64,000 nt of DNA, from the NCBI RefSeq assembly GCF_016862635.1, contig NZ_BONI01000046.1, positions 1 through 64,000 of the forward strand, read 5' to 3'. The stretch comes from Catellatospora coxensis (lineage in GTDB: Bacteria; Actinomycetota; Actinomycetes; Mycobacteriales; Micromonosporaceae). Positions 7,996 through 15,966 of this stretch are shown piece after piece. The first letter of the stretch is position 1; each line of letters opens with the position of its first letter. Under the pieces are notes generated by a model that was not told where the DNA came from, ran no database searches, and saw nothing but the letters and a program-made list of their open reading frames with translations. Position numbers and translations under genes: made by a program.

Positions 7996-8733
7996 TTACC
8001 CGCGTGCAGTGCCCTTGTCACCGGGGGTCGAGCCTTCCGGGTGCCACGTGTAACCGCTGCCCGCGGCGTACGGCTGGTTGACCCAGATCGCGGGGTTGCG
8101 GGCCACCTGGGACAGCTTCTCGGCGGTGGTGCCGGTGATCCGCCGGCCGGTGGAGTCGAGCACCTTGTCGAGCTCGCGATACGACGTGACGATGCATTCC
8201 TTGGGCAGGCCGTTGACGCTGATCGGCCCGCTGCCGACGAACGCGAGCACGGCGAACACCTTGATGTCCTGCCCGATCGCCGCGGAGATGGCCTTGGCGG
8301 CGCGCTTGGCGTCGCGGCGGGCCTGCGAGATGTACGGCGGCCGGCGGCCGCTGATCTGCACCACGTCGCCGGCGATGAGCACCCGGCTGCGGCCGTGCTG
8401 GGCGAGGGAGACGCTGAAGATGCCGCCCGGCCCGATGGCGAGGAAGCCCGCGTTCGAGGGCTGCTGCGGTTTGGCCGTGCCGGCCTGCGCGGTCTGGGTG
8501 GTCAGCAATGCGTGCGGCCACTCGATGACGTGCCAGTCGCGACCGAGGCGGTGCACCGCGCGGTCCTCGGCGGCCGACATGCGCCGGACGGCTCGGTCGG
8601 CGCGGCGGCGGCGGGCCCAGTCCATCGGGGAACCGGGGGGCGGGGCGGTGTCTGGTCCTGACGGCACCGGCAGGCTGGGGGAGCGTCCGAAGGTCGGGCG
8701 CAGGAAGGGCGCACGATCGGGGTAGACGGTCAT
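7996..8733 (-). CDS. NERD (nuclease-related domain)-like protein
   Basis: 245 residues. After a Pro-rich N-terminus (about 40 residues) and an Arg-rich helix, the central part reads 'DWHVIEWPHALL', 'NAGFLAIGPGGIFSVSL' and 'ISQARRDAKRAAKAISAAIG', the usual order of NERD-domain elements (beta-strands plus the helix with Gln/Lys-rich face). The usual catalytic Asp/Glu-x-Lys set is not obvious: the 'GIFSVSLAQHG' position normally reads like 'G-I-ivEvK', so nuclease activity is doubtful. GGAGG lies in front of ATG 8733. Co-directional with the PAS-like gene. Confidence 0.65.
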   Translation of the reverse strand: MTVYPDRAPFLRPTFGRSPSLPVPSGPDTAPPPGSPMDWARRRRADRAVRRMSAAEDRAVHRLGRDWHVIEWPHALLTTQTAQAGTAKPQQPSNAGFLAIGPGGIFSVSLAQHGRSRVLIAGDVVQISGRRPPYISQARRDAKRAAKAISAAIGQDIKVFAVLAFVGSGPISVNGLPKECIVTSYRELDKVLDSTGRRITGTTAEKLSQVARNPAIWVNQPYAAGSGYTWHPEGSTPGDKGTARG

Positions 8734-8956
8734 GGGGTGCCTCCGGGTGGAACGACACGCATTGAGTTAGGTGTCCCTTACCGTACGTGTTCGCTCATCG
8801 ATGTGTCAGGGGGCAAATCGGGCACTCAGCAAGAATGAATGGATGAATGTCCGGTTCAGCTTCATTCCCTGGGGCTCATGCGGCAGGTCTGTCGCCGCGC
8901 GTCGCCGAGATTCTCACGCACCCGGCCGCCGTGCGGTGAGCAACCCGTGAGACAGG

Positions 8957-8992
8957 GCTGCGCCCGCACTGCCGGAGCAGCACGGGCGCAGC
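8957..8992 (-). terminator. hairpin downstream of the DUF5926 gene
   Basis: Perfect 10-bp inverted repeat (8957-8966 with 8983-8992) with a 16-base loop, 22 bases beyond the stop of the DUF5926 gene. No T-run follows. The rest of the 281-base interval 8734-9014 holds the upstream region of the NERD-like gene; no further gene is visible. Confidence 0.5.
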
Positions 8993-9014
8993 GGGACGTA
9001 CGTGAAAAGGCAGG

Positions 9015-9890
9015 TCAGCGCAGGGTCAGCTGGCGGCCGAGCAGGCCCTGCCGCGCGCGGCGCTGGTCGGGGGTGAGCGGCTCGTCGACCGCCTTCGCCG
9101 CGTCGTACCGCGCCGAGACCGCGGCCAGCGACTCCTCCCACGCGCCGGCGTCGGGGGCCGACGGCAGGTCCCAGACCGGGACGAGCAGGCCGTGCGCCCG
9201 GAACATGCCGGCGAACTTGGTCTCGTCGGTCAGCTTCAGCTCGCCCCCCGCGCTCAGCCGGGCCAGCGCGTTGAGCGCCACGTCCTCGCCGTCGGGCAGC
9301 ACCCAGCGCACGTGGGACTTCTCCGGCACCCGGCACCAGTACGCGGCCGGCGCCGCCGCCATCCGCACCGTCGGGTACACCGAGGCGTTGGCCGCGTCCA
9401 GCGATGCCGACACCTCGGCGTCGCGCTCCTGGTCCGCGTCGAGCCAGAAGTCGAAGCCCTCGTGCACCGTGATCTCCAGCGGTGCGTCGACCAGCAGGTC
9501 GCCCAGGCGCGGACCCTCGCCCGGCAGCGGGGGCACGTTCACCGGCGCGCCGGGCTCGCCCTCCAGCGCGCACAGCAGTGCCACGGCCAGGTCGCGGTTC
9601 ACGTCGCCGGAGCGCTCGTGCCGCTGCAGGCCGAGCAGGATGCGCCCGTCCGTCTTGGTCAGCGCGGGCCAGGCCATCGGCAGGATGGTGGCCAGCGTGA
9701 TCTGGCGCTCGCCGTACTTCTCGACGTACTCCGGGGCCAGGGTGAGCGGCGCGGTCGCCGCGGGCACCAGCTCGCGCAGCGCCACCAGCTCGGTCTCGGC
9801 GGCCAGCCCTTCGAACGGGCGGGCCACGAAGACGTCGCGCACCTTCGGCGGCTTCGCCTGCTTCTTCTCCAGGCGGTTCTTCTTACTCAC
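9015..9890 (-). CDS. DUF5926 family protein
   Basis: 291 residues, cytoplasmic. The Lys/Arg-rich start 'MSKKNRLEKKQAKPPKVRD' followed by 'VFVARPFEGLAAETELVALR' and 'ELVPAATAPLTL' is the signature of a conserved actinobacterial family of unknown function (DUF5926), sometimes mislabelled as a SecA-like protein. Other conserved parts are 'YGERQITLATILPMAWPALT', 'HEGFDFWLD' and 'FRAHGLLVPVWDLP'. No catalytic motif is apparent. About 79 bases downstream of the RsbW-like ATPase gene and followed by a hairpin. Confidence 0.85.
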   Translation of the reverse strand: MSKKNRLEKKQAKPPKVRDVFVARPFEGLAAETELVALRELVPAATAPLTLAPEYVEKYGERQITLATILPMAWPALTKTDGRILLGLQRHERSGDVNRDLAVALLCALEGEPGAPVNVPPLPGEGPRLGDLLVDAPLEITVHEGFDFWLDADQERDAEVSASLDAANASVYPTVRMAAAPAAYWCRVPEKSHVRWVLPDGEDVALNALARLSAGGELKLTDETKFAGMFRAHGLLVPVWDLPSAPDAGAWEESLAAVSARYDAAKAVDEPLTPDQRRARQGLLGRQLTLR

Positions 9891-9969
9891 GGCTGCTCCT
9901 CAGCTCCGCTCGTCGCAGCTTCCCAGGACTCATGAGTCGCTCCCGGAAGGCTGGCGTGGGATCACCGGG

Positions 9970-10386
9970 TCAGCTTAGTTCCGCCCAGACGCTCTGCCCG
10001 AGACCGTCCCGCTCGACACCCCACCGGACCGCGAGCGCATCGACGATGGTGAGGCCGCGGCCGTCCGGGTCCTCGGCCCCGGCGGTGCGCGGGCGGGGCA
10101 GCCCAGGCGCGCCGCCGTCGGTCACCCGCACCTCGATGACCTGCTTCGACTCGACCACCCGCAGCCGCCAGGCCAGCCGGACGACCCCGCCGGGCAGCGG
10201 CTCGGCGTGCCGCACCGCGTTGCCGACCAGCTCGGCGGCGACCGAGACGACATCGGCGAGCAGGTTGGGGGTGACCGCGTCGGCGAGGGCCGCGGCGAGA
10301 CGGTGTCGCGCCTGCTGCGCGCCGCGGGCGTGGTGGGGCACCACCACACACCAGGCTCGCTCAGCGACAGCCATCGACACGATCAT
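9970..10386 (-). CDS. RsbW-like histidine-kinase-fold ATPase (anti-sigma regulator type)
   Basis: 138 residues with a stand-alone HATPase_c domain. The N box is 'ELVGNAVRHAEP', the G1-like box is 'EVRVTDGGAPGLPRP', and the G2-like region is 'DGRGLTIVDALAVRWGV'. Such short proteins in actinomycetes are thought to phosphorylate or sequester anti-anti-sigma or sigma factors. Its ATG (10386) overlaps the stop of the upstream sensor kinase by four bases (ATGA), so the two are translationally coupled. No sigma or anti-anti-sigma gene is adjacent; the target is unknown. Confidence 0.85.
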   Translation of the reverse strand: MIVSMAVAERAWCVVVPHHARGAQQARHRLAAALADAVTPNLLADVVSVAAELVGNAVRHAEPLPGGVVRLAWRLRVVESKQVIEVRVTDGGAPGLPRPRTAGAEDPDGRGLTIVDALAVRWGVERDGLGQSVWAELS

Positions 10387-11606
10387 GCCTCCCCGGATGC
10401 GTGCGCATCCCTCTTGACGTCACCTCGCGGCAGCCGTACCTCTGCGACGGTACCTCCCCCATCCCGGGGACGTAAGGACACCCATCCGTTTTGTCGTTCA
10501 ATAGTCTTTCGGACGAGATAAAGACCCAGACCGGCACCACCGTACCGCCGTCCGTCGCCGCTGTCCGCCTGCCAGAACCGCTCGAACACCTGATGGACCT
10601 GTTCGGGGGCGATCCCTATCCCCCGATCGAGTACCTGGAAGAACACCGTGCGCCGGTCGTTGCCGGCGGTCAGCACCACGGTCTCCTCCCGCGCCGAGTA
10701 CTTGTCGGCGTTGGTGGCCAGCTCGGTGAGCACGTTCGGAATGGTGGCGCGGTCCCCGTAGGCCAGCGGCAGGCGCTCCGGCAGCTCCAGCCGGAACCGG
10801 CGGCGCAGATCGGCGGGCAGGTTCGCCGCGGCGTGGCGAAGCGCTTCGACGACGTCGAACGGGCCCGGCGACAGCGTGCCGACCGCGGTGTCGGTGCTCG
10901 CGGCCAGCAGCCGGTCGACCAGGCGGGCCAGTTCGTCGCTGCGCTGGCCGATCACCCGGGCCGCCTCCCGGCGCGACTTGTCGTCGAGCTGGCTCCAGTG
11001 GTCGCGCAGCGTGTCCGCGTACCCCTTGATGACGGTGACCGGGGTGCGCAGCTCGTGGCTGGTGACGGCGATGAACAGCTCCCGATCGGCCAGATCGTCA
11101 CCGGCGTTCTGCACCGGCAGCCCGGCCCGCTCGCTGTAGAGGCGGCCCACGGTCGCCCCGAGCAGCGCCATCACGGCGAGCTGGTCGGCGTCGGCGGGGC
11201 TGTCGTCCGGCATGAACGCGCCGAGCATCGCGGGCGTACGCCCATCGAGGTCGATCCGGTGCAGCAGGATCCACCGGCTGCCCAGCGACGTCATCTGGTC
11301 GGACGAATCGTCGTCGACCGCGCCCAGCTCCACCCGGTAGGTCGCCAGCCCGGGACGCAGCACGGCGGCCACCACCTCGGGCTGGACCGGGCGGCCCAGC
11401 GCCCAGTCAGCGGTGCCGGTGGCGGCGATGACCCGGCCGGCCCCGCCGGCGGTGTGCAGTTCCGACAGCGCCATTCCGGGCACGCCCAGCGCGTACTGGC
11501 CGAGGTGCAGCAGGCGGTCGAGGGCCGGCAGGCCGCCGCGGCCGGTGACCGGGTCGTTGAAGAGCGCGGCGATACCCAACGTCAGCTCGCGGTACGCCAC
11601 CTCCAC
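10383..11606 (-). CDS. GAF-type sensor histidine kinase
   Basis: About 407 residues, apparently soluble. The N-terminal half (about 1-185) looks like a GAF-type sensor ('LTLGIAALFNDPVTGRGGLP', 'LDRLLHLGQYALGVPGMALS'). The H-box is 'FIAVTSHELRTPVTVIKGYA' with the phospho-accepting His, followed by N box 'LTELATNADKYS', G1 'VLDRGIGIAP', F box 'VFERFWQ' and G2 'GGAGLGLYLVRKTIE'. The frame is open upstream to 11726, overlapping the GDPD gene; I place the start at GTG 11606, where an AGGA lies eight bases upstream. No response regulator is encoded nearby; its partner may be the overlapping RsbW-like ATPase or an orphan regulator elsewhere. Confidence 0.85.
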   Translation of the reverse strand: MEVAYRELTLGIAALFNDPVTGRGGLPALDRLLHLGQYALGVPGMALSELHTAGGAGRVIAATGTADWALGRPVQPEVVAAVLRPGLATYRVELGAVDDDSSDQMTSLGSRWILLHRIDLDGRTPAMLGAFMPDDSPADADQLAVMALLGATVGRLYSERAGLPVQNAGDDLADRELFIAVTSHELRTPVTVIKGYADTLRDHWSQLDDKSRREAARVIGQRSDELARLVDRLLAASTDTAVGTLSPGPFDVVEALRHAAANLPADLRRRFRLELPERLPLAYGDRATIPNVLTELATNADKYSAREETVVLTAGNDRRTVFFQVLDRGIGIAPEQVHQVFERFWQADSGDGRRYGGAGLGLYLVRKTIERQNGWVSLRPRDGGGTVAEVRLPRGDVKRDAHASGEA

Positions 11607-11667
11607 ATGCAGGATCCTGCCTGCCGGAGCAGCGACGCGCCAGGGCTCGTGACCGATCAGTGATGAT

Positions 11668-12453
11668 TCAACGACCGAGGTGTGCCAGCACCTCGGCCGG
11701 ACGGTCCGTGATGATGCCGTCGACACCGAGCTTGAGCAGCAGGTCCACGTCGTCGGTGGCGTTCACGGTCCACACGTACACCTGCTGGCCGCCGGCCTTG
11801 AGCCGCCGCACCAGATCCGGCCGCCGGCGCACCAGCTCCAGGCCGGGGCCCGCGATGCGGGTGCCGAACGGCAGCCGCCGGATGCGCAGCCCCGGTGGCA
11901 GCAGGTCCATCAGCTGCACCGTGGGCAGCGACGGCAGCAGCTCGCGGGAGCGGCGCACCGCCAGCGGCGAGAACGACATCACCGTCACCCGCACCGGCGC
12001 GGCCGCGGACGTGCTGGTCAGGCCGTGCCGGTTCAGCACCGCCCGCAGCCGGTACTCCACGGCTTTGCCGTACCGGTTGGGGTGCTTGGTCTCGATCAGC
12101 ATCCGCACCGGCCGCCCGGCCTGGCGCGCGGTGTCGAGCAGCTCCTCCAGCGTCAGCACCCCGGCCGGCTGCCCGCTGGGGTGCCACGAGCCGAAGTCGA
12201 GCGCCCGCAACTGGGCCAGCGTGTACGCCGCGACCGGCCCCCGCCCGTCGCTGACCCGGTCCAGGCGCCGGTCGTGCACGCACACGAGGTGCCCGTCGCG
12301 CGTCAGCCGCACGTCGCACTCGATGCCGTCGGCGCCCTCGCGCAGCGCACGCGCGTACGCCCCCAGCGTGTGCTCGGGCAGGGCGGCCGACGAGCCGCGA
12401 TGGGCGAACACCAGTGGGGACGGGTCGGGGGTCGGACTCATACGCTCGCTCAC
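11668..12453 (-). CDS. Glycerophosphodiester phosphodiesterase
   Basis: Hydrolyses glycerophosphodiesters to glycerol-3-phosphate and an alcohol; TIM-barrel enzyme, no signal peptide, so probably cytoplasmic. 261 residues. The catalytic motif HRGSS near residue 19 is followed by 'PEHTLGAYARALREGADGIE' and 'CDVRLTRDGHLVCVHDRRLD', giving the metal-binding Glu/Asp and second catalytic His. 'LIETKHP' is the third motif and 'VYVWTVNATDD' with 'GVDGIITDRP' closes the barrel. Starts at GTG 12453 (an internal ATG at 12441 is possible), two bases after the rhodanese stop. The gene order LCP to GDPD resembles the glpQ1 area of M. tuberculosis. Confidence 0.93.
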   Translation of the reverse strand: MSERMSPTPDPSPLVFAHRGSSAALPEHTLGAYARALREGADGIECDVRLTRDGHLVCVHDRRLDRVSDGRGPVAAYTLAQLRALDFGSWHPSGQPAGVLTLEELLDTARQAGRPVRMLIETKHPNRYGKAVEYRLRAVLNRHGLTSTSAAAPVRVTVMSFSPLAVRRSRELLPSLPTVQLMDLLPPGLRIRRLPFGTRIAGPGLELVRRRPDLVRRLKAGGQQVYVWTVNATDDVDLLLKLGVDGIITDRPAEVLAHLGR

Positions 12454-12455
12454 GA

Positions 12456-12791
12456 CTAGATGATCTGCGGCGACCGGCCCTCGTCGGCGACGACCGGGCG
12501 GCCGGCGGCGGCCCAGCCCATCATGCCGCCGTCGACGTTGGTGACGTTGTCCCAGCCCTGCTGGCGCAGGTACGACACGACCTGGCCGGAGCGGCCGCCG
12601 ACCCGGCAGAGCACGTAGACCTCACGGTCCTGCGGGACCTCGGCCATGCGAACCGGAATCTGCATCATGGGCAGGTGGACAGCCGCGGGGGCGTGGCCGG
12701 CGGCCCACTCGTCGTCCTCGCGGACGTCGAGCAGGAAGGCGTCGGCGGGCACCTCGGCGACGGTGGCGGTGGGAATCTGCGCAGCGAACAC
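12456..12791 (-). CDS. Rhodanese-like domain protein
   Basis: Single-domain rhodanese of about 111 residues, cytoplasmic. Conserved parts are 'FLLDVREDDEWAAGHAPAAV', 'EVYVLCRVGGRSGQVVSYL' (active-site loop with the catalytic Cys in CRVGGRS) and 'VDGGMMGWAAAGRPV'. The active loop length fits sulfurtransferases of the PspE/GlpE type. Sulfur carrier or sulfurtransferase role inferred. Starts at a GTG (12791) with only a weak ribosome site; the frame is open further upstream but that sequence is a shadow of the LCP gene. Tightly spaced with the GDPD gene. Confidence 0.88.
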   Translation of the reverse strand: MFAAQIPTATVAEVPADAFLLDVREDDEWAAGHAPAAVHLPMMQIPVRMAEVPQDREVYVLCRVGGRSGQVVSYLRQQGWDNVTNVDGGMMGWAAAGRPVVADEGRSPQII

Positions 12792-12822
12792 GCCTGCAAG
12801 TGTAAAGGTCAGTCCCGCCCAA

Positions 12823-12905
12823 GGAGCCCGTCGGAGCGGCCGCTCGGTGTCCGGCCGGAGCGCAGCGGAGGCTGGACGACCGCTTAAGGCCGCGGAGCGG
12901 GCTCC
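12823..12905 (-). other. structured 125-base gap after the first LCP gene
   Basis: Between the LCP stop (12917) and the rhodanese start (12791), 8-bp arms 12823-12830 and 12898-12905 are complementary and enclose smaller GC-rich inverted repeats. This could be a branched terminator for the LCP gene. No T-run is present. Confidence 0.3.
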
Positions 12906-12916
12906 GCATGTCACCG

Positions 12917-14155
12917 TCAGATCGCGTTGACCCATTCGGGATGCTGCTGCACCCAGGTGGCCAGGTCGGCGTCGCGCATGGCCCGGAACAGGTCCTCGGC
13001 CCCGTCCTGCAGCAGCACGTACGACACCCCGCCGATGCTCTGCGGGTAGGACGGCACCCGGATGCCGGTGAGCGAGTCGGGGCGGATGTTGCGCAGCGCC
13101 ACGATCAGGTCGGTCAGCGTGGCATCGCCGGTGTCCAGGGTCAGCGACTGCCCGATGCCCCGGATGAACTGGTCGAGCTTGAGCGGGTTGCGGGTCACCC
13201 CGCTGTCCAGCGCCTTGCTGAGGATCGCCTTGACCAGCTGCTGCTGGTGGCGCTGCCGGTCGAAGTCGCCGCCCGGCAGGCCGTACCGCTGCCGGGAGTA
13301 GTCCAGCGCCTCGGCCCCGTTCATCTCGCGGCAGCCGACGGTGAACAGCCGCTTGGTGTGGATCGACCGCACCTCGGTGTCGACGCACATGTTCACCCCG
13401 CCGAGGCTGTCGATGACCTGGGTGAAGCCGCCGAAGTCGACCACCGCCGCGCCGTCGAAGCGCATCCCGGTGAGCGCGGTCAGGGTGGCCGACAGCAGCT
13501 GAACGCCGCCGCTGCCGCCCCCGCCGGCCTCGAACGCCGCGTTGATGCGCTGGCGCGCCCCGCCGAACGAGGTGCCGCCCAGCTCGGGGATCTCCACCCG
13601 CAGGTCGCGTGGGATCGAGATGACGTACGCGTGGTTCAGGTCGCGGTCCACCTGGACGACCAGGATGGTGTCCGAGCGCTGCCCCGCCCCCGGGTTCGAC
13701 TCCCGCAGGTCGGACCCGATGAGCAGGTAGTTGAGCGGGCCGGTGAGCCGCCGCCAGCCCACCTGCGAGTCGGCCATGTCCCGGGCGCGCGGGTCGAGCA
13801 GCACGTCACGGCTCACGCTCGACTCGTACCGTTGCACCAGCGCCTGCCCGGCGACGAGGCCGCCACCGGCGAGCAGCACCAGGCCGACCAGGACCGCGAC
13901 CAGTGCCTGTGGCCAGCGCCGGCGGCGCGGCGACTCGTCGGAGCGCACCGGGTCCGCACGATGGCTGTTCCCGGGCTGCCGGATGTTCCTGCCCGTCCGG
14001 ACCTTCCGGCCGGCCTGCGGGTTCTCCGGCCAGCCGAGGCCCGAGCGGGGCGACCCGCGCCCCGGTGGCGCCGCCGCCGGGGAGGGCCAGCCGAGGCCGG
14101 TGGCCCGGGGCTCATCCCTCCTGCCGTCGCCGGTATGCCACACGGAGCTGGCCAT
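12917..14155 (-). CDS. LytR-CpsA-Psr (LCP) family wall-polymer ligase, LCP1
   Basis: LCP enzymes transfer polyprenyl-linked glycopolymers onto peptidoglycan at the outer membrane face. 412 residues: a Pro/Gly/Arg-rich cytoplasmic tail (about 1-80), one membrane anchor 'ALVAVLVGLVLLAGGGLVAG', then the LCP domain. Key residues are visible: 'GSDLRESNPG' and 'RSDTILVVQVD' (Asp/Arg that bind pyrophosphate), 'ISIPRDLRVEI', 'RINAAFEAGG', and 'DYSRQRYGLPGGDFDRQRHQ' with the conserved Arg pair. ATG 14155 follows GGAGG. The cytoplasmic tail is longer than in LCP2 and LCP3. First gene, by transcription, of a possible unit with rhodanese, GDPD and the sensor kinase. Confidence 0.93.
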   Translation of the reverse strand: MASSVWHTGDGRRDEPRATGLGWPSPAAAPPGRGSPRSGLGWPENPQAGRKVRTGRNIRQPGNSHRADPVRSDESPRRRRWPQALVAVLVGLVLLAGGGLVAGQALVQRYESSVSRDVLLDPRARDMADSQVGWRRLTGPLNYLLIGSDLRESNPGAGQRSDTILVVQVDRDLNHAYVISIPRDLRVEIPELGGTSFGGARQRINAAFEAGGGGSGGVQLLSATLTALTGMRFDGAAVVDFGGFTQVIDSLGGVNMCVDTEVRSIHTKRLFTVGCREMNGAEALDYSRQRYGLPGGDFDRQRHQQQLVKAILSKALDSGVTRNPLKLDQFIRGIGQSLTLDTGDATLTDLIVALRNIRPDSLTGIRVPSYPQSIGGVSYVLLQDGAEDLFRAMRDADLATWVQQHPEWVNAI

Positions 14156-14228
14156 GCCGCCTCCCGGAGTGGGAAATCCTCACCCTCAGCGTATGGACCG
14201 CTCACTCCGGAAGGCGTTGAATCCGAAA

Positions 14229-15458
14229 TTACTTCTCGTTGTTGACGACTTCTGGATGGATAAGTACGAAGTTGCCCAGCTTGTCATTCTTCGCAGCGCG
14301 GAACATGTCCTTGGTCGTCTTGTCGAGCGCTTCGCCCTGGTACTTGCCGTTGACGACGATGCTCTCGTAGGTGCCCGAGTTGGTCTTGAGCAGCACGAGA
14401 TCGGCGCTGGCCATGTCCTTCATGGTGAACAGGAAGTCCGTGACGCCCATCCCCTTGGGCAGGCTGAGCAGCATCGACTTGCCCACCGCGGCGATCAGCT
14501 GGTTGACCTTGCCGAAGTCGGTGAGCACGCCGGCCGAGCCGGCCTTCTTCGCCATCGCCTTGATCAGCTGCTGCTGGTGGCGCTGGCGGCCGTAGTCGCC
14601 GGACCCGTCCGGCAGGTAGCGCTGGCGCGCGTAGTCCAGCGCCTCCCAGCCCGCCATCTCCCGGCAGCCCGGCTTGTGCAGGTAGCGCTGGTTGCCCGTA
14701 CGCCGGGCGTAGCTGTCGGCCTCGTGCTCGTCGGCGATGCCGCCGATGTACTTGGGCTTGCCCTTGACCACGAAGTTGTGGATCGACTTGGTCGGCGCCT
14801 CCACGCACATGGGCACGGTGCCCAGCGCGTCGATGAACGTCTTGAAGCCGCCGAAGTCGATGACCGCCGCCGCCTCGAACGCCATGCCACCGGTCAGCTT
14901 GCTGATCGCCTTGGCCGCGGACTTCAGCCCGCCCCGCCAGTCGCCCTTGCCGCCAAGACCGTTCGTGAACGCGCCGTTGATGCGCTGCTGCGAACCCGGG
15001 ATGTTCACGTCCCGCGGCACCGACATCAGGTATGCCTGATCGTGGTTCTTCGACACGTGAAGGATGAGGATGGTGTCGGAGCGGGCGTCGGTCGCCTTCT
15101 GGCTGGCGCGCGTGTCGATGCCCAGCAGCAGGATGTTGAACGCGCCGTCGAAGGCCTTACCCGCCGGGGCGGCCGGGGCGGCCGAGGTCTCCGGGTCCAC
15201 CAGCTCGGTGCTCTCCGACACCTGGATGTTGCCCTCCAGGTTGCCGACGATGGTCTTGATCCCCACCAGCGCGCCACCGGAGACCATCATCAGCAGCGCG
15301 CCGAAGGTGATCGCCAGCTTGGCGGACAGTGGCGCACCACGTCTCTTCTTGCGCTTCGGGGTCTTGGTGGCCGGTGTGTCGTCGCCGCGCCCGCGAGGGG
15401 GGCGCCGTTGCGGCACGAAGCCTCGTTGCTCTTCTTGGTCGATCGTCGATGTTGCCAC
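14229..15458 (-). CDS. LCP family wall-polymer ligase, LCP2
   Basis: About 409 residues with a basic cytoplasmic tail ending 'PKRKKRRGAPLSAKLAI', one membrane segment 'FGALLMMVSGGALVGIK' and the LCP domain: 'LLLGIDTRASQKATDARSDT', 'LMSVPRDVNIPG', 'RINGAFTNG', 'VIDFGGFKTFIDALGTV' and 'DYARQRYLPDGSGDYGRQRH'. Very close to LCP3, including near-identical stretches around 'QRHQQQLIKAMAKKAGS', 'GVLTD' and 'DLVLLKTN', and ending EVVNNEK against EFVNREK. Start chosen at GTG 15458 (context CCTGGGGAGTCAC-GTG), which aligns with the LCP3 start; the frame is open to 15731. Its putative promoter is about 240 bases upstream, giving an unusually long leader. Confidence 0.92.
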   Translation of the reverse strand: MATSTIDQEEQRGFVPQRRPPRGRGDDTPATKTPKRKKRRGAPLSAKLAITFGALLMMVSGGALVGIKTIVGNLEGNIQVSESTELVDPETSAAPAAPAGKAFDGAFNILLLGIDTRASQKATDARSDTILILHVSKNHDQAYLMSVPRDVNIPGSQQRINGAFTNGLGGKGDWRGGLKSAAKAISKLTGGMAFEAAAVIDFGGFKTFIDALGTVPMCVEAPTKSIHNFVVKGKPKYIGGIADEHEADSYARRTGNQRYLHKPGCREMAGWEALDYARQRYLPDGSGDYGRQRHQQQLIKAMAKKAGSAGVLTDFGKVNQLIAAVGKSMLLSLPKGMGVTDFLFTMKDMASADLVLLKTNSGTYESIVVNGKYQGEALDKTTKDMFRAAKNDKLGNFVLIHPEVVNNEK

Positions 15459-15966
15459 GTGACTCCCCAGGTCCGTTGCGTGGGTGTGGTCGCCTTGACG
15501 GGCGCGGTCAGCTGACCCTCTTGGCGAACTCCGGGCTGGCCGCGCGAACTGATCGAGGGTCGTCGGCGGCGGCTGCAACGGCCGTCGTGGCCACCGCTGT
15601 GGGGTCGGCCGCCGGCCGGGCATGGTGTTCCGTGCACTGTTCGCTGTGACACGTCCGCCATGCCTCCCCCAGGGTCTGGATCGCCTTCGACCGAGCCACT
15701 GTAGTTGGTCAGCCTCGGCGACCGCGAGCAATGACGAGATCAGATCTTTTACCGGTATCCGGGGGAATTAGGCAGATTCATCCCCTGCTTGCCATTGCGG
15801 CCCGAGCTCGCCGAGCCTCGTGAATTTGAGCTGACGACGGCTGCTCGTAAGCGACGATCTGAGGCCCCCCACGACGTTCGATCGGGGATTACGATCTCGA
15901 TCGTCCGAACGCGACTTGATCGGGAAGGGCTCGATCGGCGCTGCTCGGGCAGTGAGAGGACGGGGA
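15459..15966. other. 508-base divergent intergenic region between LCP2 and the I36 cassette
   Basis: Holds the long LCP2 leader (15459-15697) with an out-of-frame ATG reading frame starting at 15661, the shared LCP promoter block (15698-15728), and a relatively AT-rich stretch around 15729-15800. The last 40 bases before the first I36 gene are duplicated before the second. No convincing conserved gene was found inside. Confidence 0.5.
15698..15728 (-). promoter_or_regulatory. promoter-like block of LCP2, shared with LCP3
   Basis: On the minus strand the order is CTCGCGGT, 17 bases, TACAGT, then GGCTCGGTC. The same two boxes with exactly the same 17-base spacer and the same downstream GGCTCGGTC occur in front of LCP3 (23303-23333), while the spacer sequence differs. 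TACAGT fits a -10 box; CTCGCGGT is not a standard -35 box. Promoter function is inferred from the conservation. Confidence 0.5.

Noticed and set aside
15290-15661. 123-codon minus-strand frame upstream of and overlapping LCP2 as a separate gene
   Set aside because: Arg/Ser/Pro-rich shadow composition and no conserved motif; its start is only interesting as a possible upstream translation signal.
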